A stretch of DNA of 64,000 nucleotides from assembly GCA_016191465.1 (NCBI GenBank), contig JACPOP010000018.1, positions 1 through 64,000 of the forward strand. The letters are read 5' to 3'. Below the pieces are notes generated by a model. That model was not told where the DNA came from. It saw only the letters and a program-made list of their open reading frames with translations, and searched no databases. A program made the position numbers and the translations under genes. The stretch comes from Chloroflexota bacterium. GTDB lineage: Bacteria > Chloroflexota > UBA6077 > CF-72. Below are positions 27,551-36,019 of this stretch, piece after piece (the first letter of the stretch is position 1; each line of letters begins with the position of its first letter).

Positions 27551-28483
27551 ATGACCGTCCTGGTCGTTGGGTCGGTCGGCATCGACGACGTACAGACCCC
27601 ATTCGGCACGGCCCAGGGCGTACTCGGCGGCGCCGCGTCCTACTTTGCGCTCGCGGCGAGCCCTTTCACGGACGTGCAGTTGGTCGGGATCGTCGGCGAC
27701 GATTTCCCGCGCGAGCACGTGGACCTGCTGCGGGCCCACCGGGTGGACCTGGCCGGCCTGCAGACAGTCCCGGGGGGCGCGACGTTCCGCTGGGCCGGCA
27801 AGTACGAATTCGACCTGAACGTCGCCCACACCCTGGATACGCGGCTCAACGTGTTCACTGACTTCCAGCCGCGACTGCCGGAGCACTTCCGCGATACGGA
27901 GTTCGTGTACCTGGCCAACATCCAACCTGGCCTCCAGTTGGACGTGCTGAGCCAGATCCACCACCCTCGGTTTGTAGGGCTGGATTCCATGAACTTCTGG
28001 ATCGGAAATCCAGAAACCCGGGCCACGCTGAGCCAGGTGATTGCGCGCGTCAACGCGGTCTTCATGAACGATGCTGAGATCCGCCAGTACACCGGCACCT
28101 ACCACCTTCTGGAAGCCGCGCGACAGGTCCTCTCCGAAGGACCCGACGTGGTCCTCATCAAAAAAGGCGAGCACGGGGCGGTGGCCGTGTCGGAAGCCGG
28201 TGTCTTCGTGGCCGCCGCCTTCCCGCTTGAAGCGGTGAAGGACCCAACGGGCGCGGGCGACTCCTTTGCAGGCGGCTTCATGGGCTCCCTGGCACAGAGC
28301 GGTGACACCTCGTGGGCGGGCATTCGTCGCGCCATGGCGTACGGCAGTGTCGTGGCAAGCTTCGCGGTTGAGGATTTCAGCGTGGACCGCTTGCGCACCC
28401 TGGACGGCGGGCAGATCGCGGAGCGCTACCAGCTCCTCCGAGAGTGCACGGTGCTCGAGCCCCACCAGGCCGCCGCCGCGTGA
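27551..28483 (+). CDS. PfkB family sugar/nucleoside kinase
   Basis: 310 residues from ATG 27551, with a strong ribosome site (AGGAGG, 27540-27545). Ribokinase-fold kinase. N-terminal signature VLVVGSVGIDDVQTPFG and VLGGAASYFALAAS; ATP/anion-hole motif VKDPTGAGDSFAGGFMGSLA with the catalytic Asp. Substrate cannot be read directly. It lies between the MTA phosphorylase and AhcY, so an adenosine kinase that drains the AhcY product is attractive; ribokinase-like or methylthioribose-related roles are alternatives. 189 bp of non-coding DNA precede it. Confidence 0.88.
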   Translation: MTVLVVGSVGIDDVQTPFGTAQGVLGGAASYFALAASPFTDVQLVGIVGDDFPREHVDLLRAHRVDLAGLQTVPGGATFRWAGKYEFDLNVAHTLDTRLNVFTDFQPRLPEHFRDTEFVYLANIQPGLQLDVLSQIHHPRFVGLDSMNFWIGNPETRATLSQVIARVNAVFMNDAEIRQYTGTYHLLEAARQVLSEGPDVVLIKKGEHGAVAVSEAGVFVAAAFPLEAVKDPTGAGDSFAGGFMGSLAQSGDTSWAGIRRAMAYGSVVASFAVEDFSVDRLRTLDGGQIAERYQLLRECTVLEPHQAAAA

Positions 28484-28579
28484 GGTTCTGATCGGCGCGG
28501 GACACGTCGTCCGGGCCATGCACGCGCGGCTCAGGCGGCATAATCCCTCACACTGAACGACGAAACAAGAGGCATTCGA

Positions 28580-28601
28580 GGGCTACGCCGTGGCGTAGCC
28601 C
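28580..28601. promoter_or_regulatory. Perfect hairpin in the ahcY leader
   Basis: A 10-bp perfect inverted repeat with a 2-base centre (GGGCTACGCC, GT, GGCGTAGCCC), 25 bases before the ahcY ATG. It precedes the likely ribosome site (AAGGAG near 28608). There is no T-run, so it is not a typical terminator. It may stabilise the leader or be a protein-binding dyad. It does not match the SAH riboswitch core I know. Confidence 0.5.
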
Positions 28602-28626
28602 GAGAGCAAGGAGCAACAACCGACCG

Positions 28627-29907
28627 ATGAGTACACCGACGGCCAGCGCGACGGCGCACGACGTGAAGGACCTGGGGCTCGTGGAGAAGGGCCTGGCCCG
28701 CATTCGCTGGGCGGGTGCTCAGATGCCTGTGCTGGCGCGCATTCGGCAGCAGTTTGCGCAGGACAAGCCTCTCCAGGGGCTGCGCCTGGGCGCCTGCCTA
28801 CACGTCACCACGGAGACCGCGAACCTGTTGCTCGCCCTGCAAGCCGCGGGCGCCCAGGTGGCGGTGTGTGCCTCCAATCCGCTCTCTACCCAGGACGACG
28901 TGGCCGCGGCCCTCGCTGGCGAGTTCGGTATCCCCACCTTCGCCATCAAGGGCGAGGATGAAGCGACGTACTACCGCCACATCGAGGCGGTGCTCGCCAC
29001 TCATCCGCAGCTCACCATGGACGACGGCTGCGACCTCGTGAACGTGCTCCACACGAAGCACGCAGGGCAACTGCCCGACGTGATCGGCGGCACCGAGGAA
29101 ACCACCACGGGCGTGGTCCGCCTGCGGGCGATGGCGAAGGATGGTGCGCTGAAGTTCCCCGTGGTGGCCGTCAACGAGGCGCTCACCAAGCACATGTTTG
29201 ACAACCGCTACGGCACCGGCCAGAGCACGCTCGATGGCCTGATCCGGGCCACGAACATCCTGCTGGCCGGTCGCACGATCGTGGTCTGTGGGTACGGCTG
29301 GTGCGGACGCGGCCTGGCGCAGCGGGCGCATGGCATGGGCGCCCACGTCGTCGTCACCGAGGTCGACCCTACCCGAGCGCTCGAAGCGTTGATGGACGGC
29401 TACCGCGTCATGCCACTCACCGACGCGGCCAGGATCGCGGATGTGATCCTGACGGTGACGGGCGACGTGAACGTGGTGGATGCCGCGCACTTCGCGGTCA
29501 TGAAGGACGGCTGTATCGTCGGCAATAGCGGCCACTTCAACGACGAGATCAACATTCCCGCCCTCGAGCGCATGACGAAGAGCCGTCGCATTGCGCGGGA
29601 ATTCGTGGAGGAGTTCAACCTCGATGATGGGCGCCGCGTCTACCTGCTCGCGGATGGGCGGCTCCTCAATCTCGCCGCCGCCGAAGGCCACCCGGCGGCT
29701 GTCATGGACATGAGCTTCGCCAACCAGGCACTCGCCGCCGTGTGGGTCGCCCAGGAGCACACGCGCCTCGAGCCGACGGTCTACGATGTGCCGCTGGCGA
29801 TCGACCGCGAGGTCGCCCGCCTCAAGCTAGAGAGCCTGGGCGTGACCATCGACACGCTCAGCGCCGAGCAGGAAACGTACTTGTCATCTTGGAACACGGG
29901 AACGTAG
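28627..29907 (+). CDS. ahcY: Adenosylhomocysteinase
   Basis: 426 residues; reversibly hydrolyses S-adenosylhomocysteine to adenosine and homocysteine using bound NAD. Motifs: RLGACLHVTTETANLLLAL, CASNPLSTQDDVAAAL, MDDGCDLVNVLH, GGTEETTTGVVRL, NEALTKHMFDNRYGTGQS, the NAD loop IVVCGYGWCGRGLAQRAHGMG, and VGNSGHFNDEIN. The length fits the shorter bacterial/archaeal form without the roughly 40-residue insert. It sits directly before metK, pairing SAM regeneration with SAH removal. Confidence 0.97.
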   Translation: MSTPTASATAHDVKDLGLVEKGLARIRWAGAQMPVLARIRQQFAQDKPLQGLRLGACLHVTTETANLLLALQAAGAQVAVCASNPLSTQDDVAAALAGEFGIPTFAIKGEDEATYYRHIEAVLATHPQLTMDDGCDLVNVLHTKHAGQLPDVIGGTEETTTGVVRLRAMAKDGALKFPVVAVNEALTKHMFDNRYGTGQSTLDGLIRATNILLAGRTIVVCGYGWCGRGLAQRAHGMGAHVVVTEVDPTRALEALMDGYRVMPLTDAARIADVILTVTGDVNVVDAAHFAVMKDGCIVGNSGHFNDEINIPALERMTKSRRIAREFVEEFNLDDGRRVYLLADGRLLNLAAAEGHPAAVMDMSFANQALAAVWVAQEHTRLEPTVYDVPLAIDREVARLKLESLGVTIDTLSAEQETYLSSWNTGT

Positions 29908-29911
29908 GACG

Positions 29912-29992
29912 AGTTGTCAGTGGTCAGGAGACGAAGAGTCCCGGACAACTAACAACTCACAACTCATAACTGACAACTGATCACTGACAACT
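29912..29992. repeat. ACAACT array and 16-bp inverted repeat before metK
   Basis: An AT-rich island in a GC-rich chromosome. From about 29944 to 29992 the motif (A/T)ACAACT or a one-base variant recurs five or six times at short intervals. The outer arms, 29912-29927 and 29977-29992, pair over 16 bases with one G-U. The array ends 8 bases before the metK ATG, so it forms the metK leader. I see no coding content. Its composition is unlike everything nearby. Confidence 0.7.
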
Positions 29993-30000
29993 AGGATCCC

Positions 30001-31263
30001 ATGAGCACTACTTTTCAACGCAGCGCGAAGCTGCTCTTCACGTCCGAGAGTGTGACCGAGGGGCACCCTGACAAGATCTGCGACCAGATCTCGGATGCCG
30101 TACTGGATTGGGCCCTCGGCCAGACGCCCGCCGCCCGAGTCGCCTGTGAGAGCGGCATCAAGGCCGACGAGCACCGCTCCTGGGCCGCGGTCTTCGGCGA
30201 GGTCACGCCCGCGGTCCCTGACGAGGTCGTGGACCGCCTCGTACGGCGCGTGCTGACCCGCATCGGGTACACCGACGCCGCCACGGGCTTTGACCTGGCG
30301 AACGCGCAGATTGTGTCGGTCCTCTCCCGCCAGAGCGTAGACATCGCCTTGGGCGTGGACCAGGCGCTGGAAGCGAAGCAGGGCAACCTCAGCGACGACC
30401 TGGATACCGGCGCCGGCGACCAGGGCATGATGTTCGGCTTCGCCTGCGACGAAACGCCCGAGCTCATGCCCATGCCCCTGGCACTGGCGCATCGTTTGAC
30501 GCGCCGGCTGGCGCAAGTGCGGCACGATGGCACGCTGCCCTGGCTGCGGCCCGACGGCAAGAGCCAGGTCACGGTGGAGTACCGCCACGGCGCACCCGTG
30601 CGCGTGGACACCGTGGTCATTAGCACCCAGCATGCCCACGACATCTCGCAGATAGAGATCAGTGAAGCGGTGCGCCGCGTGGTCATCGACCCCGTACTGG
30701 ACGAGGTGGGCGCGCACCGCTCGACCAGCTTGCGCGACGAGCACACCCGGTACCTGATCAACCCCACCGGCCGGTTCGTGATCGGCGGCCCCTGGGGCGA
30801 TTCGGGCCTGACGGGCCGGAAGATTATCGTCGACAGCTACGGCGGCATGGCCCGCCACGGCGGCGGCGCTTTCAGCGGCAAGGATCCGACCAAGGTGGAC
30901 CGCTCGGCCGCGTACGCCGCGCGGTGGGTGGCCAAAACCGTGGTGGCAGCCGGCCTGGCGAGCCGCTGCGAGGTGCAGCTCGCGTATGCCATTGGCGTGG
31001 CAAGGCCCGTGAGTGTCAACGTGGAGACGTTTGGCACCGAGCGCGGCGGGATTGGTCCGGAGGACATTCAGCGGGGGATCGAGCAGACGTTCGACCTGCG
31101 GCCGTCCGCGATTATCGCGGCCCTCGACCTGCGGAGGCCTATCTACGAGGCAACTGCCGCATACGGCCACTTTGGGCGGCTGGATCTGGACCTGCCGTGG
31201 GAACGCACCGATCGCGCGGCCGCCCTGGATGCAGCCGTGGCCGCCGTGCCGGCGCGGGCCTGA
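30001..31263 (+). CDS. metK: S-adenosylmethionine synthetase
   Basis: 420 residues; makes SAM from methionine and ATP. Motifs: [73 protein letters not shown], and the phosphate loop [19 protein letters not shown]. All catalytic motifs are present and the length is slightly above the usual 380-400. Just upstream lies ahcY, then the ACAACT array. It ends the SAM-cycle group; downstream is a 202-bp gap with a strong inverted repeat. Confidence 0.98.
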   Translation: MSTTFQRSAKLLFTSESVTEGHPDKICDQISDAVLDWALGQTPAARVACESGIKADEHRSWAAVFGEVTPAVPDEVVDRLVRRVLTRIGYTDAATGFDLANAQIVSVLSRQSVDIALGVDQALEAKQGNLSDDLDTGAGDQGMMFGFACDETPELMPMPLALAHRLTRRLAQVRHDGTLPWLRPDGKSQVTVEYRHGAPVRVDTVVISTQHAHDISQIEISEAVRRVVIDPVLDEVGAHRSTSLRDEHTRYLINPTGRFVIGGPWGDSGLTGRKIIVDSYGGMARHGGGAFSGKDPTKVDRSAAYAARWVAKTVVAAGLASRCEVQLAYAIGVARPVSVNVETFGTERGGIGPEDIQRGIEQTFDLRPSAIIAALDLRRPIYEATAAYGHFGRLDLDLPWERTDRAAALDAAVAAVPARA

Positions 31264-31330
31264 GTACGAGCAGGCCCTGCATGTGGTGTGCTGGTCTTCA
31301 ACTGGTACGTACGTGCCAACGGCCACACGA

Positions 31331-31393
31331 ACCGGTTCCACTCGGGTGCTCACCGGCTGCGCCCTCAGCCTCGGGTGCCCGGGTGGAACCGGT
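31331..31393. repeat. Inverted repeat downstream of metK
   Basis: Perfect 11-bp arms (ACCGGTTCCAC at 31331-31341 and GTGGAACCGGT at 31383-31393) enclose a 41-base GC-rich loop. Inside and just beyond the arms are further partial repeats (GGGTGCTCACCGG against CCGGTGCTGAGCACCC; GGGTGCC). There is no T-run. It lies in the 202-bp gap 31264-31465, which has no gene. It could be a transcript-end structure or a dispersed repeat. Confidence 0.55.
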
Positions 31394-31465
31394 GCTGAGC
31401 ACCCCTGGTGGCCGTACCGCTGCCAGCCCGTCCAGTCCACCTCATGAGCTTCATTCGCCAGTACC

Positions 31466-32431
31466 GTGCGAGCACTGGTAACGGGCGCCACTGGCTTCGT
31501 CGGATCGCATCTCGTCGAGACGCTGCTTCGACGGGGCGACGACGTATATGCCCTCGACCGGCGCGCCCAGGGTCGCCAGGACAACCGCGGCGTTCACCTC
31601 TTCGGAGCCGATCTCCTGGATGCAGGGGCGGTTGACTCCGTCGTTCAGGAAGCGCGGCCGGCCGCCGTTTACCACCTCGCCGCGCAGTCGTCGACGGCCG
31701 ACAGCCTGGCGGACCCGTGGGCAACCATCGAGACGAACCTGCGCGGACAGATCAACCTCTTCGATGCCGTCCTCCAGAGTGGTTGTGAGTCGCGCATTCT
31801 CGTGGCCTGTTCGAGTGACGAGTACGGGGCCGTCGCGCCGGAGGACGTTCCCACCGACGAGCGCGCACCGCTGCGGCCCACCTCACCCTACGCCGTGTCG
31901 AAGGTTGGCCAGGACGCAATCGCCTTCCAGTACTTCGCGCAATACGGTCTGAAGACCATTCGCGTCCGTGCGTTCAGCCACACCGGCCCCGGCCATGATG
32001 AGCGGTTCGTCCTGCCCAGCTTTGCCAAGCAGGTCGCCGAGATCGAGGCTGGCACGATGGAGCCGCGGCTTCGCGTGGGCAACCTCGACGTGGAACGTGA
32101 TTTCACCGATGTCCGGGACATGGTGGAGGCCTACTGCCTGGCGCTGGAGAAGGGCGTCCCCGGCGACGTTTACAATGTTGGGCAGGGGGTCGCGATTGCG
32201 CTCCGCTCAGTCGTCTCGGACCTGGTGGCGTTGAGTCGCGTCCCTATAGACATCGTGGTGGATTCCGCCCGACTGCGGCCGTCAGACGTGCCGCGACAGC
32301 AAGCGAACACGGCAAAATTCCGTGCGCTCACGGGGTGGAAGCCACGCATTCCCTGGAGCGCCACGCTGTTTGACACCCTGGAGTTCTGGCGGGCACGCGT
32401 ACGCGCGACGACCCACACCGCCGTCTCCTGA
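31466..32431 (+). CDS. NAD(P)-sugar SDR, GDP-deoxyhexose reductase/dehydratase-like
   Basis: 321 residues from GTG 31466. Extended short-chain dehydrogenase with cofactor loop VTGATGFVGSHLVETLL, AAQSS, catalytic SSDEYG and SPYAVSKVGQD (YxxxK), and FSHTGPG. The segment SFAKQVAEIEAGTMEPRLRVGNLDVERDFTDVRDMVEAY matches GDP-4-keto-6-deoxymannose reductases and the related GDP-mannose 4,6-dehydratases. It is a clear paralogue of the next gene, 22 bp away. With the phosphohexomutase and manC it could make GDP-6-deoxyhexose for the surface glycan. Confidence 0.87.
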   Translation: MRALVTGATGFVGSHLVETLLRRGDDVYALDRRAQGRQDNRGVHLFGADLLDAGAVDSVVQEARPAAVYHLAAQSSTADSLADPWATIETNLRGQINLFDAVLQSGCESRILVACSSDEYGAVAPEDVPTDERAPLRPTSPYAVSKVGQDAIAFQYFAQYGLKTIRVRAFSHTGPGHDERFVLPSFAKQVAEIEAGTMEPRLRVGNLDVERDFTDVRDMVEAYCLALEKGVPGDVYNVGQGVAIALRSVVSDLVALSRVPIDIVVDSARLRPSDVPRQQANTAKFRALTGWKPRIPWSATLFDTLEFWRARVRATTHTAVS

Positions 32432-32453
32432 CTGAATCCTGGAGACTCGTCCT

Positions 32454-33530
32454 GTGCGCGTACTGATTACTGGCATCACCGGAATGGCGGGAAGCCACCT
32501 CGCCGAGTACCTCGTCGATCACCATCCGGAGGTAGAGGTGTTCGGAACGTTCCGCTGGCGAAGCAAGCTCGACAACTTGGATGCGCTGTTCAACCGCGGC
32601 AAGCTGAACATCCTCGACGAAGGTCAACGTGTGACAAGCGAGGCCAGCCTGACGGGCCTGCTGCAGCGCGACAAGGTCACGGTCGTCGATTGTGAGCTCC
32701 AGGACGCCTCTGCCGTGCGAGGCGTCATACGCGCCATTCGCCCGGACCGGATCTTCCACCTGGCAGCCCAGTCGTTCGTCCCTACCTCGTGGACCGCCCC
32801 GGCGGCGACGCTCACGAACAATAGCATCAGCCAGGTCAACATTTTCGAGGCGATCCGTGATGCCGGGATCGACCCCGTCATCCATGTCGCCGGCTCCAGC
32901 GAGGAGTACGGGATGGTGTACGAGGACGAGGCGCCCATCAAAGAGACGAACCCGTTGCGGCCGCTCAGCCCGTACGCCGTAAGCAAGGTCACCCAGGAGA
33001 TGCTGGCCACGCAGTATTTCCAGAGCTACGGACTCAAGACCATCACGACCCGCGGCTTCAACCACACCGGGCCCCGCCGCGGACAGGTTTTCGTCACCTC
33101 ATCCTTTGCCAAGCAGATCGCGCAGATCGAGGCTGGCTACCAGGAGCCCGTGATCTACGTGGGCGACCTGAAGTCTCGACGCGACTGGACGGACGTCCGC
33201 GACATGGTCCGCGGCTACTGGATGGCCACCGAGCATTGCGAGCCCGGGGGGGTCTACAACATCGGCGCGGGCCGCTGCTACGAAGTGGGCGAGATGCTGG
33301 ACATGCTCCTCGCGCATGCGCAGCAGGGCATTAGGGTGGAGCCGCATCCCACGCGTATGCGGCCCAGCGACGTGCGCCTGTTGTGGGCGAACGTGGACCG
33401 CTTCAGCGCCGCGACGGGTTGGGAGACCAGCATTCCCTTCGAAACCACCCTCCGTGACCTGTTGGACTACTGGCGCGAGCGCGTCCACACTCTCCACCCC
33501 CGGCCGGCACCAGTTGACGGCGGGAGATAG
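32454..33530 (+). CDS. GDP-mannose 4,6-dehydratase-like SDR
   Basis: 358 residues from GTG 32454. Cofactor loop VLITGITGMAGSHLAEYL, as in GDP-mannose dehydratases; active-site SSEEYG, and SPYAVSKVTQE (YxxxK); FNHTGPRRGQVFVTSSFAKQIAQIEAG; and RRDWTDVRDMVRGYW. The GITG opening and SSEEYG favour a dehydratase, while the middle also resembles reductases, so the two paralogous genes here may be the dehydratase and reductase of one pathway, with this one the likelier dehydratase. It lies 11 bp before the phosphomutase gene. Confidence 0.87.
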   Translation: MRVLITGITGMAGSHLAEYLVDHHPEVEVFGTFRWRSKLDNLDALFNRGKLNILDEGQRVTSEASLTGLLQRDKVTVVDCELQDASAVRGVIRAIRPDRIFHLAAQSFVPTSWTAPAATLTNNSISQVNIFEAIRDAGIDPVIHVAGSSEEYGMVYEDEAPIKETNPLRPLSPYAVSKVTQEMLATQYFQSYGLKTITTRGFNHTGPRRGQVFVTSSFAKQIAQIEAGYQEPVIYVGDLKSRRDWTDVRDMVRGYWMATEHCEPGGVYNIGAGRCYEVGEMLDMLLAHAQQGIRVEPHPTRMRPSDVRLLWANVDRFSAATGWETSIPFETTLRDLLDYWRERVHTLHPRPAPVDGGR

Positions 33531-33541
33531 GAACGAACAGC

Positions 33542-34975
33542 ATGCCCACGACGATCCAGTTCGGTACAGACGGCTGGCGGGCCCTCATTGCCGAGGACTA
33601 CACGTTTGACAACGTGCGCATCGCGGCCCAGGCGACGGCGCAAGCCTTCATCCAGGAAGGGAAAGCCGAGCGCCGGATCGTCGTCGGATTCGACACCCGC
33701 TTTGCGTCGGACCGCTTCGCCCGGGCGGTGGTCGAGGTACTCGCGGCAAACGGCGTGAAGGTGCTGCTGTCTGATCGGTTTCAGCCGACGCCCGTCATCT
33801 CCTACTCCGTCATCGACAAGGAGGCTGGCGGCGCGATCATCATTACGTCGAGCCACAATCCGGCGTCCTACAACGGATTCAAGGTTAAGTCAGACGTCGG
33901 CGCCTCCGCGTCGCCGGAGCTCGTCGCGGTCATCGAACAGCAGATCGAGGCCATTGAGGCAGCCGGCGGGCTATCCGCCGTCAGGCGCATGCCCTTCGCT
34001 GAAGCGGTGGCCAAGGGCCTTGTTGAAGCGTTTGATGCCACGCCCGCCTACGACGCGCAGATCGCGCGCCTGGTGGACCTCCCGCGCCTTCGCGACGCCG
34101 GGTTCAACGTCGTGGCCGACGCGATGTTTGGCACCGGCATGGGCTACTTCAAGCGGCTACTCGCCGGGGGCAGGACCACTGTTCACGAGATCCGTGCCGA
34201 GATAAACCCATCGTTTCCGGGGATCGCACCTGAGCCGATCCGGCCGCACATCGACGAGCTGAGCCGGGTGGTGCGGGAGATGGGTGCCGACGTGGGCCTC
34301 GCCACCGACGGCGACTCCGATCGCATCGGCGCCGTGACCGGCGATGGCACGTTTGTCAACCAGCACCAGGTGTTCGGGCTGCTGCTGTTGTACCTGATGG
34401 ATCAGCGGGGGCTGCGCGGCCCGGCCGTGCGATCCGTCACCATGACCAGCATGGGCGACGCCTACGCCCAGAGGCTGGGGCAGGAAGTCATCGAGACCGC
34501 CGTTGGATTCAAGTTCGTCGGCAATACCATGGTCGAGCGAAACGCGGTCGTCGGAGGAGAAGAGAGTGGCGGGTTCGGATTCAGCGGGCACATCCCTGAA
34601 CGCGACGCAATCGTGGCCGGCCTGTACCTGCTGGACCTGATGGTGCGCCTAGGTACCCCGATGAGCGGCGCCATGGACTACCTGCGCCAGCAGTTGGGTG
34701 ACTGGTACTACCATCGCGTCGACGTGAGCTTCCCCCCGGACCAGCGCCAGGCGATCCTGGAGCGCGTGGGGGCGGCCCGTCCAAACGAGCTCTCCGGATC
34801 TCCCGTCGCATCGGTAGGCACGAAAGATGGCTACAAGTTCTACGCGCAGGACGGAAGCTGGCTGCTCATCCGCTTCTCAGGTACCGAGCCGCTGCTCCGC
34901 ATCTACACCGAGACGACCAGCCAGGAGCGGGTCGCGAGAATTCTCGATCAGGGGCGGAGGATCGCCGGCGTCTGA
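33542..34975 (+). CDS. Phosphoglucomutase/phosphomannomutase
   Basis: 477 residues, alpha-D-phosphohexomutase family with four domains. Signatures: FGTDGWRALIAEDYT, the phosphoserine loop IITSSHNPASYNGFKV, the metal loop ATDGDSDRIGAV, the sugar loop GEESGGFGFSGHIPERD, and the phosphate-binding RFSGTEPLLRIY. It interconverts hexose 6- and 1-phosphates; supply of mannose-1-phosphate to ManC is likely, given the neighbouring GDP-sugar enzymes. Which hexose it prefers cannot be decided from these motifs. Confidence 0.95.
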   Translation: MPTTIQFGTDGWRALIAEDYTFDNVRIAAQATAQAFIQEGKAERRIVVGFDTRFASDRFARAVVEVLAANGVKVLLSDRFQPTPVISYSVIDKEAGGAIIITSSHNPASYNGFKVKSDVGASASPELVAVIEQQIEAIEAAGGLSAVRRMPFAEAVAKGLVEAFDATPAYDAQIARLVDLPRLRDAGFNVVADAMFGTGMGYFKRLLAGGRTTVHEIRAEINPSFPGIAPEPIRPHIDELSRVVREMGADVGLATDGDSDRIGAVTGDGTFVNQHQVFGLLLLYLMDQRGLRGPAVRSVTMTSMGDAYAQRLGQEVIETAVGFKFVGNTMVERNAVVGGEESGGFGFSGHIPERDAIVAGLYLLDLMVRLGTPMSGAMDYLRQQLGDWYYHRVDVSFPPDQRQAILERVGAARPNELSGSPVASVGTKDGYKFYAQDGSWLLIRFSGTEPLLRIYTETTSQERVARILDQGRRIAGV

Positions 34976-35057
34976 ACGTCAGGCGGCGCGGAAGCTGGTG
35001 ATCGCGACCGCTCCGCGGCTGACCGCGCGGCATACCTCTTGCGCCCAGGCGGCCGGT

Positions 35058-35261
35058 ATGACTGGCATCACGAACCGCCCCGAGGGCGAAGAGGAACGCC
35101 GCCAGGCGAAGACGCAGGCCAAGAAGGAGTCTCTGCTGCCGCCGCCTATGGCAGGCGCCAAGAACGAGATTCCGGGCAAGAACCGGAGCGACGCCGCGGA
35201 CGATCCCGGGCGCACGGTGGAAACAGGCGCGGGCCGGGGGACAGACCACATCGGTCACTGA
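35058..35261 (+). CDS. Possible small hydrophilic protein
   Basis: A 67-residue frame (ATG 35058) in the 332-base gap between the phosphomutase and def. It is rich in K, E, R and P (NRPEGEEERRQAKTQAKKES), with no hydrophobic core, and probably disordered. Its codons favour G or C in third position like real genes nearby. I recognise no family and see no clear ribosome site. Overlapping minus-strand frames look less convincing. The rest of the gap holds the def leader hairpin. Confidence 0.3.
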   Translation: MTGITNRPEGEEERRQAKTQAKKESLLPPPMAGAKNEIPGKNRSDAADDPGRTVETGAGRGTDHIGH

Positions 35262-35277
35262 TCTCGAGCTCCTGGAG

Positions 35278-35313
35278 AGCCATGCTGGCTCGTAGAATCG
35301 AGCCAGCATGGCT
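35278..35313. promoter_or_regulatory. 15-bp hairpin enclosing the def start codon
   Basis: Perfect inverted repeat: AGCCATGCTGGCTCG (35278-35292), six-base loop TAGAAT, and CGAGCCAGCATGGCT (35299-35313). The def ATG (35308-35310) lies in the 3' arm, and the 5' arm carries a second ATG plus part of the only GGAGAG ribosome-site-like sequence (35274-35279). In RNA this would bury the start codon in a very stable stem. It could control def translation, or as DNA be a protein-binding palindrome. Confidence 0.6.
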
Positions 35314-35919
35314 GTTCGTCCAATTCTCGTCGTCGGGAACCCCGTCCTCCGCCAGAAGGCCCGGAAAGTCTCTCAATTCGACAGGTCCATCCAGAAGCTG
35401 GTCGAGGACATGATCGAAACCATGCGGGCCGCGCCTGGGGTCGGGCTAGCCGCGCCGCAGGTGGGGGTGCCGCTGCGACTGGCCGTGATCGAGGTTGACG
35501 AAGAGGTGACGGTGATCGCCAATCCCGAGATCGTCAAGCGAACGGGCGAGTACGAGCCGGATGAGGGGTGCCTCTCGGTCCCCGGCTTCTGGGGGCACGT
35601 GACGCGGGCCGAGAAGGTCACCGTCAAGGCGAAGGATCGGACCGGCAAGGACTTTCGCCTCAACGCCGAGGGGTTGCTAGCGCAGGCCCTCCAGCACGAG
35701 ATCGACCATCTGGACGGCATGCTGTACATCGACCACCCCGGGGTGGTCGACGAGCTGAAGCGCACTGAGCCCGTGCGACGACGTGAGGCCGTCCAGGAGG
35801 AGGCCGCGGGGAATGGGGAGCCGCGCGTGCGACAGGGCCGCCGGCCGCGCCGCACCCCGCCACCGCCTGATGCCGTGCCGGCTGATGAACCCGAGCTATC
35901 CCCTGAGGCGATCGGGTAA
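35308..35919 (+). CDS. def: Peptide deformylase
   Basis: 203 residues; removes the formyl group from new polypeptides. All three motifs are present: GVGLAAPQVG, EGCLSVPG with the metal Cys, and QHEIDHLDG with the two metal His and catalytic Glu. The catalytic domain ends near residue 160; a 40-residue Arg/Pro/Glu-rich tail follows (RQGRRPRRTPPPPD). The ATG at 35308 gives the family N-terminus (PILVVGNPVLRQKA) and sits within a hairpin. secD follows after 100 bp. Confidence 0.96.
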   Translation: MAVRPILVVGNPVLRQKARKVSQFDRSIQKLVEDMIETMRAAPGVGLAAPQVGVPLRLAVIEVDEEVTVIANPEIVKRTGEYEPDEGCLSVPGFWGHVTRAEKVTVKAKDRTGKDFRLNAEGLLAQALQHEIDHLDGMLYIDHPGVVDELKRTEPVRRREAVQEEAAGNGEPRVRQGRRPRRTPPPPDAVPADEPELSPEAIG

Positions 35920-36019
35920 CGAGCCGGCGCGCTGACGTGCCACAGTCGGCGCCGCGGTGCCCGCGGGCTGCTCATTCAGCGGCGCTTCGCTCTGGGTTTG
36001 TTTGTATAACCAGCGGACT

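Noticed and set aside
26831-28519. A 562-codon open frame on the minus strand
   Set aside because: It lies opposite the MTA phosphorylase and PfkB genes, both with clear family motifs. The translated sequence is His/Arg/Val-rich without any recognisable domain, as expected of an antisense shadow in GC-rich DNA.
29917-31584. A 555-codon minus-strand open frame opposite metK
   Set aside because: metK has every family motif on the plus strand. The antisense translation has no domain and is low in aromatic residues.
35039-35413. A 124-codon plus-strand frame running through the def leader
   Set aside because: It runs into def in another frame and has no domain. Only the short downstream frame at 35058-35261 is kept, at low confidence.
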